This document shows positions 30,373-41,900 of a stretch of DNA of 64,000 bases, in pieces. The stretch spans positions 707,307,359 through 707,371,358 of the forward strand of contig NC_057810.1 of assembly GCF_018294505.1 (NCBI RefSeq), read 5' to 3'. A program made the position numbers and the translations under genes. The notes under the pieces were generated by a model that was not told where the DNA came from, made no database searches, and saw nothing but the letters and a program-made list of their open reading frames with translations. Source of the stretch: Triticum aestivum (lineage: Eukaryota > Streptophyta > Magnoliopsida > Poales > Poaceae). Positions within the stretch are counted from its first letter, which is position 1; every line of letters starts with the position of its first letter.

Positions 30373-32700
30373 TATATTAGACCCAAGTCACAGGTTGCAA
30401 ATTAACCAAATAGATGCAAACATATGTGCTTCTTTTGATTCCGCAATGATAATTAGTGTCACGTTTCTATGGATTTAGCCCTGAAGTGCTAATTTTGCTA
30501 TGATTGTATCTGCTAATATGACTATTTGATTCCTAGGGTTCTAGTATGTGCGGAAGTGCTAGACTTGTCAATGAGCATCAACATCAGTTCTGCCCCCACG
30601 TGATGTCGGCGAGTTTGCCGTGCCGCAACCGCCTCTCGTTTGATTGTGGTTCAGGTAACTGCTTGGTCCCTGCCCTACTCTACCCCATGCTCTGTGGTGT
30701 CCGGCCATCATGCCGGCCATGTTGTGATCATAGCGCAGGGTTTGGTATGTGGGGTTTTTCATCTGGCCAGACATACTTTTGTGATAGTGGTTGTAGGACT
30801 AAAACTCCTTCCTCTATTTTATCAAACCGAGCATGATACTTTTTTGTTACACTTGTTGTCGATGGAGTATGTGGTCTCTTTCACCAAGTGTTGCATTTTA
30901 TATAGATGGTCCCTTGCATGTAAATGTTCTCTATTAGATGATACATCTAGATGCACGGGTACTTCAGTGAGACCTACAACAATATGAAGTCTTGATTTGT
31001 GATGTCGACGTTTGTGCTTCTTGTTGTTGTCTTAGATTAATTGGTGTCATTGAGTATGCATCTGATATAGCTGAACAAGCTCAGTCCTATTTTTTGGGAT
31101 GTTGTTGTTGTTTGCTAGGATCGATGGTAAGTGTTGTTGTTGCATAACTAGGTAGTTCGATGAAATCTACATATACTGGAAGCCAAAACATATATTTCTA
31201 ATTTGCCAACAATCATATCAGGATCCATGTTAGTATGATTGGCATCTTAAAGCTATACATGTACCTTATTTCTTACTTCCATTGCCATCTAATGAAGGAA
31301 TATTAGATTTTTGACTAAGTCTATCATCTAAATCGGACTTGCCAGAAAGCATATCTAATGCCTTCCCTGTGTGGCCCAATGCAGTGCTTTGCATGTCTAC
31401 TAAGGACATCTTAGTAAACTAAGTTGGTACAGTGATTTCTGCCAAACTTGCATGCATGTGTCATGTGTGCTTAAGTAGTTCTGTTTATTCATGTCAACTA
31501 ATGCACCACATGCTTTGCATGTTATTTACAGTGAAGATGCTACACATTCAATGTTGGAATCCCTGGGCGCTACACCTGTTTTTTGGCTGCTAGGGTGGTG
31601 ACCGAATGATTGTCACCGTTGTGCCCCTTTTGCTTTGGCACTGGCACCAATGGGATGACAATGGCTGCATCATAACCTTCATGTCCAGCTACAGTGGCTC
31701 CTCCTTGGCCACTACATCGGCTTCTCCACAGCACGATGTCAACGGTTTTCCTGCATCTTCCTTGGTTCTGGTGAGTCCCTAGTCTTCTTCCTTTTCCCAT
31801 GTGCCTTGGGATGGCCTATGTGGCCAATTGTGGTGTTGGCCACTTGGTCAATGGTTTAGGGTTTGGTTTTGCAGTTGTGGTCTTCTGGCCACCACAATCT
31901 TGTGTTTGTGATGCTCTTTTTGTTAAAATTAGTCCATGTGTTGGTTAGGATCTTTTGTTGCTGCATGCGTTATTTGTTTAGTTTTGATACTCATTTAGGA
32001 TCTTGGCATTCCTGCCCAGGATGTAGATCTTGAAATGGAAGGATTAATTTCCGTAGCCCTTGTAGACTTAAACATATAGATAAACTTGATTGTTAATTAA
32101 ATCTTTCTGCAACAACCGTACGAATGTTTGCAAAGAATTAAGTTTATTCCTGCCGAGGATGTAGATCTTGAAATGGAAGGATTAAGTTTATTTCTATTCT
32201 ATGAAGTGCTAGCCTACACTTAATTTGTTCTCATATAGGTTGTAAACCAAAAGCTTGTCCAGGATGCGATTTTTAAATAGATGAGTTCCTTCTCTAGACT
32301 GTTTACATGTATTTGATGGTTTAGAGTCAAGAAGATGGTTCTCAATGATTTGATTGCTCACTTGGTTGTTACATGTATTTTTAGAATCAAGAATATGAAG
32401 GTACACTTGGTTTTATGTCCTGATTTCTAGAGTTTGAAGAAGAATTAGGGACTGGAACCTTCTCTTTCATCTCGTTGCTATGGTCTACTAGACGATGTGA
32501 TTTATACTCCTTTTTAGCAAGGCATGTGATATTGTAGGTGAGATTGCTTAAGCTGTTATGGAGTTCTGTTACGTGTATATGTTTTGTGTTTATCTGCCCT
32601 GAATATATAGTATTAGATTCTTTAGAGCTATGGACCCTTTTGCTCACTTATTTTTTTGTGATCATACACCCCCAACTTTTTCTTATGTTCCATTTATTAT
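30373..32700. other. Mostly non-coding stretch
   Basis: A 96-codon open frame at 30546-30836 (MCGSARLVNEHQHQFC) has no recognisable domain and is not called a gene. A ~38-bp sequence, CCTGCC(C/G)AGGATGTAGATC and onward, is repeated at about 32013 and 32153 with ~140-bp spacing. Nothing else was identified. Confidence 0.4.
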
Positions 32701-32729
32701 AGAGAGACATGACTTGCTCTTTTGAGTTT

Positions 32730-33530
32730 TCAATAGTACAAGAGATTCCACTTCTGTCTATCCCAGTCGTGCTTGAGAACACTGCAACGACTTGTGTGCT
32801 TCTGATCCTCAACCCAAAGGAGGACATAGAGCCGTCGTCCCACGAGGACACCAGGGCTTCCCTGGATGTTGGTTCCCAAGTTTCCAACTTGGATGTGAAT
32901 GGGCGAGGTCCACTCAACAGTCATTGTTGAGTATAAAGACGCATACACATACCTGAGACCGTCGCCATCCACGTACTTGTCATCATCCTCAAAGACAATA
33001 AGAGCCACAAAAAATGAGGCGAAGTTGCAGGCGCCATGGTTGCAATCTTCCGTTGCACAGAGCACCGTGGATTCTGATCTGTAGTCAGGGTTTAAGATGT
33101 CAGGATCTGTTAACTCTGTCCGGCTCCCCGACACGGGATCTCATACAACTGTCTTCAGTCTCTTCTCTTTCTCTTCCTCATCCTTGTCTATCTCGTCTAC
33201 AACACATGCAACAAGAACGCGGCTATGGCGGCAGTCGATGACATAAGTGTCTCGACGATTGGGCTCATTACGAGGGAGATAATTGTTTGTGGGGAAGAAG
33301 CGCTCGACGCCGTCCCTCCAGCTTTCCAGGAAGCCCAAGATCGGAGGTGTTTTGTGCACAGTGAGGTAGCGGCTTCGAAAGGCGTGGCTAGAGAGGAGGC
33401 TACACTACGCCTTGCACACGGGGGAGGCGCGGATGAGGACAGCGGGCTCTTCCGACGGGATGCGGATGATGATCTCCTCCATGAGTTCTTACATATACCA
33501 CAACTCCCAAAAAACCAGCGGCGCCATCAT
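32730..33530 (-). pseudogene. F-box protein pseudogene, left arm
   Basis: On the minus strand an ATG at 33530 is followed after 12 codons by TAA. The recognisable protein then starts at MEEIIIRIPSEEPAVLIRAS, the N-terminal F-box helix pattern of grass F-box proteins in which the domain binds SKP1 in an SCF ubiquitin ligase. It continues with TPPILGFLESWRDGVERFF, RDTYVIDCRHSRVLVACVV, DPVSGSRTELTDPD and STVLCATEDCNHGACN. In-frame stops replace residues after VCKA (TAG) and after KTVV (TGA where Trp is kept in the right arm). The last part reads VLVGRRLYVLLWVEDQK and ends near 32730. It has the usual layout: F-box, then a beta-rich associated region. Confidence 0.8.
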
Positions 33531-33618
33531 GGTCGCAAAGTTTTTCTGATGTTACATGTACATTGGTTTAACAAACCGACGTTGTGGTTTCTTTCTCCAT
33601 CAGAAAAACTTTGCGACC

Positions 33619-34314
33619 ATGATGGCACCGCCGGTTGTTCGGGAGTTGTGAGAGATGCAAGAACTCATGGAGGAGATCCTCATTCGCACCCCGCCGGAAG
33701 AGCTCCCTGTCGTCATCCACGCCTCCCTCGCCTGCAAGGTGTGGTGTAGCCTTCTCTCCGTCCACGCCTTCCGCAACCGCTACCTGATCGTGCACAAAAT
33801 ACCTCTGATCCCGGGCTTCCTGGAAAGTTGGAGGGACGACGTCAAGTGCTTCTTCCCCATCAACAACTTCCGCCCTCACAACGAGCCCAATTGTCGGGAC
33901 ACTTATGTCCTTGACTGCTGCCATGGCCGCGTTCTTGTTGCGTGTACTGTAGACGAGGTAGATGAGGAAGAGAAAGAGAAGAGATTGAAGATGGTTGTAT
34001 GGGATTCTGTGTCGGGGAGCCGAACATAATTACCAGATCCTGACATCTTAGAACCTAACTATGGATCAGACTATTCCGTCACGATGCTCTGTGCAACGGA
34101 AGGTTGCAATCATGACGCCTGCAACTCGGCCTCATTTTTGGTGCCTCTTATTATCTTTGAGAACGACGCCAAATACGTGGATGGTGATAGTCCAGAGTAT
34201 GTGTATGCGTCTGTATACTCATCAGCGACCAGTGAGTGGTCCTACCGAATTCACATCCAAGTTGAAAAACTGGAAACCGGCATCCAGGGAAGGCCTGGTG
34301 TGCTCGTGGGATGA
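33619..34314 (+). pseudogene. F-box protein pseudogene, right arm
   Basis: ATGs at 33619 and 33622 open a frame stopped by TGA after VVREL. The next ATG, at 33655, restores a long frame: MQELMEEILIRTPPEELPVV and HASLACKVWCSLLSVHAFRN (F-box), then IPLIPGFLESWRDDVKCFF, YVLDCCHGRVLVACTV and VVWDSVSGSRT. It is cut by TAA at 34027-34029. The same frame resumes through TMLCATEGCNHDACNSASF and VYASVYSSATSEWSYRIHI to TGA at 34312-34314. A one-base shift then gives STYVLLWVHD. This arm is less damaged than the left one: a product of about 125 residues with an F-box could still be made from 33655. Confidence 0.8.
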
Positions 34315-34440
34315 GCGTTCTACGTACGTCCTCCTTTGGGTTCACGATTAGAAACAGCCGAGTCATTGCAGTGTTCTCAAAGCACGACTAGACACGACTT
34401 GGTTTCTTTTGAGTTTTGAATATTACAAGTTGATAGATCA

Positions 34441-36472
34441 TGCATTAGGTTAAGTTGAAACAGCGGGGTTCAGAGAGATATGATGTCAGGTTACGAGTTG
34501 CAACGTTGATTTGTCACCTCTATACTCTGAACTCTTCTACTGTAGCGTGAGCTGTTATACTCAACACTGAAGCTAGTAAAAAATTGAGGCCCACGAAATT
34601 TCCTGCATTTCGAAAAATATTTTGTTAAACTTCACACCGAAACAGGTCCCAAATTCAAGTGAAATTTCAAAGCAGTCTCAAGGAATTCATTAGAAATTTT
34701 AGTGGCAGCAGAGGATACTGAACTCCGGTAATCTGCTGAACATAGATCGTAATTAATTGCCTAGAACAGAAGACAGTTGTTACTTGATGCTTCGGCTAAT
34801 ACAGAAGTTCAGACCAGCAATGTCGTTCATCACCTCGAAGACTTTGTGCCAGCCGCTGCTTCTCCGTCGGCGACCGTGCCACTCCACCCACTTGCCCCAG
34901 CAGCGTCACCGCAAGCACCAGCTGTCGCACCTTGTGCCGTCACCGGAATCGAAGGTAACTACGAGAAAGGGTCAATAGGTCACCGTAATGGGGACTGACG
35001 GCGGCACGAAGCCACCAACGGGAGTCACGCACGTTTCTGGGCTGGGCTCAAAATATGTGGTGATACGTACATATACAAAATACAGTATATAACAATTAGT
35101 TTTTGCGACAGTGATCTGTAAATGAAGAAATTAGCCAATTCACTCGGGAACACAAAGCATGAGCTACGGAGAGTATTTACTCTCTGTAAATTTTCTTATA
35201 CAAAATACAGTATATAACAATGTTGAGCACATGCATAATTTGGAAGACCCTACACTAGTACACAAGGGGTACAAAACGACTTACCGGTGAGCAGTAAACT
35301 CATGCCCCTTGCCAAGAACAATCACTGCAGCCAGAGAGTCACACATGCTATGTAAGTCCTGAAGTCGGCTTCCAACTTCTTTGCAAACTGAAGACAACCA
35401 TCTGTCACACATAAATATGTGTATTGCTAGAACAACGATGCTATCTAAACTCATATGCCTCAGCAAAACAAGGTCAGATAGTCACTTGCAGATTGATGTC
35501 CTGATCAGTCTGAGCATATGAATATCCGCTGAAACAACTCTGTAAATAATATAGCTCTGAGCTGCTACACTACCCATGCATGGAAATACAGAGTTGCTCC
35601 AGCCTGTCAGACCCGAGTTGCTCTGAAGATCAAGATTCAGAAAGAATAACTGAAACTCGCAAATCTTGGCTACTCTATTGGACGAATTCAAGGGTTCTAG
35701 CGCGATACAAGAAAAACATAAGGCCAACCAGGAACACCAGCGGTTAAAGGCGAAACCCTAATACAAGAGAGATACCCAGGGAGTTCTAGGAACGCGGCTT
35801 TATAGCCTTAAAACTTGGCGGAAAAAGAAGGAAACACAAAATGGAGTAGTTGGCTCTCTGAAGGCTCGCCCGGAACCGTTAGGTGCTGATCAGACGCCAT
35901 CTGGGTCTTCATAACTAGCAAAGCGGTACAGAGACAGGAGGAGCGTCAGAGTTGTCTCGTTCAAACTTAACTGAATCGACCATGCAGTGTTGAATTCTTC
36001 AGAGAACATATACTTGGGTCTTGACACAGCCTTGCCATCTTAGCGAGTAGTATATGGTTGTGCCATCTTAGCGAGTCATGGTAACAATACCAAAACCGAA
36101 ACAACTAAAAGTATAAGAGTTTGTTCTGTTCATAAACATATGGAATCCAACTAAAATTGTAGTAATCAGCACATTCAAACAAGAAAACCCAGCAGTCACA
36201 TCTAAAAGAAAGGTAGATGGCTAGTCTCTTAACTGAGAAAGGCTAGTCTATCATCACCCAGACGATAACAACCACAAACCAGCATTTCAAGCTTCCTAGA
36301 AATATCTCTCCTTGACTGCTTCCAAGACTCCCAGAAACTTCCTGTGGGATAAGGACCACACAAAAAATGCTTGACTGACTCTGCCTTTTCCCAGCGTTCT
36401 GATGTACCTTGCCCAAGGCAAACTCATCCACTTCTTTGCTTCCATATCCCAGTTCCATAGCTCTCTGCAGGA
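34441..36472. other. Non-coding stretch left of the receptor kinase
   Basis: An open frame at 34757-34978 is short and not recognised. 36080-36242 is related to 23542-23690. No convincing promoter element was fixed for the receptor kinase at 36473. Confidence 0.4.
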
Positions 36473-37754
36473 ATGGATCCCCTTCCCATACACACAATGA
36501 TCTGCCTTGTATGTTGGTCATTTTGGTTATTCCCGTTCTGTGCATCATCCGGCAGCCGCCTTCTTCCCGACAAGCCGCTTTCTGCTGGAAGCACCATCAC
36601 CTCCGATGACGGCACTTTTGCCCTGGGGTTCTTCTCCCCGTCCAGCTCTGGCATAAAACATTACTACGTCGGCATATGGTACAAGAACATACCCCAAGAC
36701 AACATTGTGTGGGTTGCCAACCGTGCTATGCCGATCGCCGATCCTTCTTCTGCAACACTCGCCTTAACAAAAGAATTCAATCTCGCCTTGTCAGACACCA
36801 ACGGCCAGCTTCTCTGGACGACAAACATCAGTGCTACAGGAAATTCATCGTCAGAGGCAACTGGTGGAGAAGCCATGCTTGATAACAATGGGAATTTTAT
36901 CCTTCGGTCATCAAAAGGCATCATCTTATGGCAAAGCTTCCAGGTATGAACCTCAGGATCACCCACAGGACGCATGCACTACAACGGCTCATCTCTTGGC
37001 GAAACCCCCAAGACCCATCCCCAGGTAACTTCTCATATGGTGCAGACCCTGATGAGTTTCGGCAGCGTTTTATATGGAATGGCTCAACACCATACCGGCG
37101 AAGTTCAGTATGGAATAACAATTTGGTAGTCGGGCAGTATGTCGAGAATATCAAGTCCACAATTTACTATACACTGCAAACTATTGATGATGAGGTATAC
37201 ATTTCCTATGGACTACCAGTACCAAGTGTCTCATTAGTGCTAATGAAGATGGACTACTCAGGCAAGCTAAATACATGAGTATGGAATAGCAATATGTCCA
37301 TATTGACTGACCTGACGTCACAACCTAACCAAGAATGCAACAAATTTGGTTACTGTGGTCCATTTGGTTACTGCGACAACACACAGCCCATTGTGACATG
37401 CAAGTGTATTGATGGATTTGAGCCAAACAACAAACAAGACTGGACGGCCCGCAGGTTTTCGCAGGGATGCCACCGGATGGAAGCACTAAGATGTGGTCAA
37501 GGGGATGGCTTCTTAAATACGTCAAACATGAAGGTTCCTGACCAGTTCGTTTTTGTCAAGAATAGAAGCTTAGATGAATGCATAGCAGAATGCACCAGCA
37601 ACTGCTCCTGCACGGCGTATGCTTACGCCAATATGAGCACCAAGTTTATGAATGGCGATGAAACTAGGTGCCTATTATGGATTGGAGATTTGATTGACAC
37701 AGAAGCTAATTGGACAAGGGGAAAACCTCTACATCCGGATTAATGGATTGAGTG
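36473..37754 (+). pseudogene. Receptor kinase exon 1: signal peptide, B-lectin, S-locus glycoprotein, PAN
   Basis: The ATG at 36473 starts a hydrophobic signal peptide (MICLVCWSFWLFPFCASS). B-lectin domain marks follow: DGTFALGFFSP, HYYVGIWYKNIP, NIVWVANRAMPI, and GNFILRSSKGIILWQSF near 36925. The expected link to LPGM is missing bases, so the next part is in another frame: WRNPQDPSPGNFSYGADPD, FIWNGSTPYRRSSVWNN. After the TGA at 37276 come the EGF-like cysteines (CNKFGYCGPFGYCD, CKCIDGFEP) and a PAN domain (CIAECTSNCSCTAYAY, TRCLLWIGDLID). The exon closes in a shifted frame as ENLYIRINGLSG before GT at 37755. As it stands the ORF from 36473 ends at about 158 codons, keeping only signal peptide and lectin domain. 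Confidence 0.8.
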
Positions 37755-38630
37755 GTACACTTTACTGTTTCTATTTCTCTGCTTGTGTTAATAAATATAC
37801 CCTCTATTTTGCGAGTCCAGTCGAGCTCCAGTAATATCCCCATTAATGCTATCTACAATGTCAGTACAAGTAAAGTTTAAATTAATAGTGGCGGGTGAAT
37901 CACTACAATCTGTTTTATATGAGAACACAATAGCTTATCCAATTGGAGGGTGCAGGTTAGCAGCCATTGGATGAAGAATGAAAATATGAGCATGCAGGAG
38001 TTGGCAATACTGCAAATCTAGTTTTATAAAGTTAGTTAGTATGTAAAACACATTCGTCGGAATAATTTATCAAGGAACTGCTTCTAATACATGTTTCAGA
38101 CATCTGAGGTGTCTGGAAACATTTGGCCAGCCGCCAACACAGTTGTTCCAAAGTCTTTATATATCCAATCTCAGTCAATGTATAGGAAGTGAGCCTAGCT
38201 CACAAGGGCGGGAGAGTGAATGTACCGCACCACCACCCTGGTTTGAGTCCTATTTCTTTGGAGCTTGAATTTGCGCTGCTATCTACCTCTTACAAGTTCA
38301 TACAATCCAAGTCAATATACAAGATATACATACTTACAGAAGGAAACCTTCATGTTCCGGCATAAGTTGTCTATGCAATCTGATTATATTGAATAAAAAA
38401 TTTGTCTTGACTACCACTCCATCCAGACCAACAAAACATGTTGTGCAGGATTCTAATTTTAACTATCAAGCAGAAGTTTTTGTATGTCCCAAATGTTACC
38501 ATACTCGTGATGAAGCTGTTCACGTGAGAAATAGATTGCTTGAGATTCAAGACAAAGTGCATGTAGTTCATACTTGTAAGAAACATTTGGCTTCTGAAAC
38601 TAACTATCTAGCAAATGTTTAAATCGTGGT

Positions 38631-38756
38631 TGCTTACAGAAAGAATTTTGGCAGGTAAAGAGCGGAAGAGCGCTATTCTAAAAATTGCACTGCCGGTCTT
38701 GTCATGTTTGCTCGTAATCATCTGCGTGTGCTTTGTTTGGATATGCAACTTTGGAG
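38631..38756 (+). pseudogene. Receptor kinase exon 2: transmembrane segment
   Basis: After TTACAG the exon reads KERKSAILKIALPVL and a hydrophobic run SCLLVIICVCFVWIC that would cross the plasma membrane. The GT donor is at 38757. Intron 1 (37755-38630) carries no recognised insertion. Confidence 0.7.
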
Positions 38757-38877
38757 GTAGAACACAGTTCCATACTTTTCTCATTGTAATTTTCCTCAAT
38801 CATGTTTCTAGGTGCTATTCCATATTTCTATGTGCTATGTTCCTTTATTATAATTTGTGCATCAATGTTCCTGATAG

Positions 38878-39915
38878 GCAAACAAAGAAACAAGAAAATT
38901 TGGAAGAAACTGATGTCAGGAACTTCGAGCACTTTTGCTGAGCTTCGCGATGTAAACTTGAAGTATGCTTTTATTAGCTTCAAAGAAATTGTACTTGCAA
39001 CAAACAAATTCTCTAACTCCAACATGCTTGGACATGGAGGTTTTGGCAACGTCTACAAGGTAACGTGAAAGTTTCTCTTATAGAGCAACATAATTGTATT
39101 TCCATCATGTTTGACCTAAAAGTATGCAATTGCCAGGGGACATTAGAAAATGGTACAGAAATTGCCGTGAAAAGGCTAAGTAAGGGTTCTGGCCAGGGAA
39201 CACTGGAATTCAGAAATGAAGTAATACTCATTGCGAAGTTGCAGCACAAAAACTTGGTTAGGCTTCTCGGTTTCTGCATCCATGGAGATGAGAAACTATT
39301 GATATATGAATACTTGCCTAAAAAAAGTCTGGACGCCATGCTTTTCAGTATGTCCTGCTTACACCTTGCCAAATTTCAGTAAGTAATGAAATCAACCAGT
39401 GAGACTGATGTTATCTCTCAATTGGTGCTATTGGTAGCAGATGCCACAAGAAAATCAATGCTTGATTGGCCAATAAGATTCGAGATAATCAAATGGGTAG
39501 CTAGAGGACTTCTTTATCTTCATCAAGATTCAAGGTTGAAGATAATTCACAGGGATCTCAAAGCAAGCAACATATTATTAGATGCCGAAATGAGCCCTAA
39601 GATATCTGATTTTGGTATGGCGAGGATATTTGGCGGCAATCAGCAGCAAGAAAATACCAACCGTGTTGTTGGCACATAGTAAGTGATACACTGCATGAAT
39701 TATCTTTATGCACTATTCTTGTGGTTTACCAAAATTACAAAAATTATGTTCTGTATTCAAACAACGGTTACATGTCGCCTGAATATGCTTTGAAAGGAGT
39801 GTTTTCTGTCAAGTCTGATGTATATAGCTTTGGAGTTTTGATACTAGAGATTGTGAGTGGCTCAAAGATCAGCTCTGTGCACCTAAAAGCAGACTTCTCC
39901 AGCATTATAGCCTAT
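38878..39915 (+). pseudogene. Receptor kinase exons 3-6: kinase domain
   Basis: Exon 3 has the juxtamembrane part and glycine loop ([13 protein letters not shown]). Exon 4 has the ATP-binding Lys ([11 protein letters not shown]), the helix-C Glu region ([19 protein letters not shown]) and the hinge ([13 protein letters not shown]). Exon 5 has the catalytic loop [12 protein letters not shown], the DFGMARIF metal-binding segment and VVGT. Exon 6 has [20 protein letters not shown] and [12 protein letters not shown]. All residues needed for catalysis are visible, with Asp in both HRD and DFG. The introns have GT starts; acceptors are AG except before exon 6, where AA precedes CGGTTACATG. Confidence 0.85.
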
Positions 39916-39993
39916 GTAAGTACTATGACATGTTTGAATTTCTACAATTACAGTAAATATATGCATCCTGAAAGGAATAAGAATGGATGCAGG

Positions 39994-40184
39994 CAGTGGC
40001 GGTTCCACCAGGGAGGCTTCAATAGGCTTAAGCCTACCCTCCAAAATCCTATTTAAGCTAAACATACCACTTGACAAGTATATTCTGGTGCTTTACATGC
40101 AACAATTGCAATGCATTTGCTAATTAGACTCAGAAAATGTGTGTTTTAAGCCTACCCTCCAATGTCCTGCTAAATTCGCCACTG
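39994..40184. mobile_element. hAT-type MITE in the last receptor kinase intron
   Basis: A 191-bp element starting CAGTGGCGG and ending TTCGCCACTG, with GATGCAGG duplicated perfectly on both sides (39986-39993, 40185-40192). It carries two copies of TTAAGCCTACCCTCCAA. The duplicated target contains the 3' splice site GATGCAG|G, so both sides of the insert now offer the same acceptor. Confidence 0.9.
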
Positions 40185-40191
40185 GATGCAG

Positions 40192-40494
40192 GCATGGAGC
40201 TTATGAAAGGATGGGGACACAAAGGATTTTATTGACTCGTCAGTTGTCGGGACTTGTTCTCTTAATGAAACTATACGGTGCATCCATATTGGACTCCTAT
40301 GTGTTCAAGGCAGCCCAAATGCGCGGCCACTCATGTCATCAGTCCTGTCCTTTCTGGAGAATGGAGATATATCACTTCTACCTCCAAAAGAGCCTATGTA
40401 TTTTGCAGAAAATAGCTATGATACTGATGGATTAGCAAAAAATACTGTGAATTGTGCAAGTAACATGAGCATTACAGTACTAGATGGACGCTAG
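40192..40494 (+). pseudogene. Receptor kinase exon 7: kinase C-terminus
   Basis: The exon opens AWSL and then TGA (40204-40206), where family members keep Trp. It goes on as KDGDTKDFIDSSVVGTCSL, CIHIGLLCVQGSPNARPLM and SSVLSFLENGDISLLPPKEP, and ends at TAG (40492-40494). The single base change removes the last third of the C-lobe. Confidence 0.8.
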
Positions 40495-41348
40495 CCCTAT
40501 CAATCAAATTTATGTATATTTGTAGGTACTTTTTACAACTGTATGTCGGATAAGAAACTGGTATTTGTATTGAAGAACAAAAAACTTTGTTTTAATATAG
40601 ATGATGTATTTCAACTCTGGTAGCTCCCATAACAAATGGGAGAGGTCTAAATGTTCTTACTAAAGACGCTTCTCACTAAGAATTTTGGATACATAAAAGA
40701 GGGCCAATTTAACCAGTTAAATTTGTATGCTTACAGAAAGGATATTAGAAGTTTATATTTCTTAATTTAGCATGGAATATGTCTCTTAGTTACTATGGAA
40801 TCATTTATAAGTACAAGCATGGAAGTAAAAAAGTAGCCATAGTTATCAAATAGGCCACTTAATTGTGTCAGATTAAACGGTGTAGAAAGGCAACTTTAAA
40901 CCACATTAGAAAATGTACGCAATGCTTAAAGTATACTACAATATAACCCTTAACTAAACAACTTGCATCGATCTAGAAACAAGAAACTTATGTAGGAGAA
41001 TGTGAAGCATCAACAACACTGAGGTTATGTGCCGCCTCTTTATTGAGTTATAAGCCCCCTGCCACCCCCACCCCTGGGCGTGCAACACACTTGTTAACAG
41101 AAATAAGAAACTTCCGTAGGAGAGGAGAATGTGATTTTTGCGGAGGTTCTTCAGTTCATCAAGAAGCAAGCGAAGCCCAGAGAGCAAGAGGTTGAAAGCA
41201 AGATGAGGGTGCGACTTGCAATCTGCTGATAACACTACTCCTTGAAATCTGCTGATAAAGATTCCTTTCATCAAGGGATAAAATGTAAGTGTTGATTTTG
41301 TGTAACTTGAAAAAAATATGCCAGTGGCTGGTTTCTTCTTCCAGTCAG

Positions 41349-41642
41349 TCATTTCCACAAACACCTTGTACCCACAACTATAAGCTCGCTGCTCACGGGC
41401 ATTCTCCATCGAGATTTCGTAGCAAAAGGCCAGAGGGCAGCACATGTGATCCACATGGCGCAGGCTGTGAGAAACAAAAGTCCATTCGCATATAGAGCAC
41501 GCACCTCTGACCCGGAAGGCCTCGCTAAGCCCTCGGCGTGGCGGCGCGTCCTAGCCTGCTCGCCGCGCCGCCCACCTCTGCCCCCTGCACTGGCTGGAAA
41601 ATGTGGGGGTGGGGAGGATGAAGAAGGTTGCGCCACCATCAT
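41349..41642 (-). CDS. Hypothetical 97-residue protein
   Basis: ATGs at 41642 and 41639 on the minus strand follow a GC-rich leader. The product is Pro/Ser-rich at the start (MMVAQPSSSSPPPHFPAS), then basic, then hydrophobic (NGLLFLTACAMWITCAALWP), with a stop at 41349. Another frame downstream (EMTDWKKKPATGIFFSSY) is also open, so splicing may be involved. The family is not recognised, and non-coding origin is quite possible. Confidence 0.2.
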   Translation of the reverse strand: MMVAQPSSSSPPPHFPASAGGRGGRRGEQARTRRHAEGLARPSGSEVRALYANGLLFLTACAMWITCAALWPFATKSRWRMPVSSELIVVGTRCLWK

Positions 41643-41900
41643 TTGCTCCTCCTCCTCCCGCCGGAGATGCCGCGTTTCCTCCCCCGCCGCTCTGCTCCTT
41701 CCTTTCTTTTTTATTTTTTTGATCCTTCCTGGACCAAGGGCTTCTTTGGTGGTGATTCGGCACAGCCCGGCACAGCCCAGCCCAGCCAGGGTTATGGGCC
41801 TGGCATTCATTCACGCAGTACTCCTCAACACAGGGGAAAACGCATACAGCACAACTGTTTACACCTTTTTTTTCTTAGACAAAGCCTTGACAAAACACTA

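Larger units (their letters stand above)
32700..34440. repeat. Large inverted repeat: two F-box gene copies head to head
   Basis: The left arm ends at 33550 (TTTTTCTGAT) and the right arm starts at 33599 (ATCAGAAAAA), leaving a 48-bp spacer. Reading outward, both arms give GCGACCATGATGGC(A/G)CCGC and then the same F-box protein, homologous out to TGCAGTGTTCTCAA near 32783 and 34370. Arms are about 850 bp long. Confidence 0.9.
36473..40494 (+). pseudogene. G-type lectin S-receptor-like Ser/Thr kinase (S-domain RLK), seven exons, disabled
   Basis: The exon layout is that of plant S-domain receptor kinases: exon 1 36473-37754 (signal peptide, B-lectin, S-locus glycoprotein and PAN regions), exon 2 38631-38756 (membrane span), exons 3-6 38878-39059, 39137-39347, 39441-39678 and 39765-39915 (kinase), exon 7 40192-40494 (kinase end). 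Members sit in the plasma membrane and phosphorylate partners on Ser/Thr after perceiving ligands. Visible lesions: a deletion with frameshift after LWQSF (~36940); TGA at 37276; a one-base shift near 37722; a lost AG acceptor before exon 6 (AA at 39763-39764); TGA at 40204 in exon 7. A 191-bp MITE sits at the last acceptor. The intron positions and most kinase motifs survive, so decay is recent. It could still yield a truncated lectin-domain protein. Confidence 0.85.
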
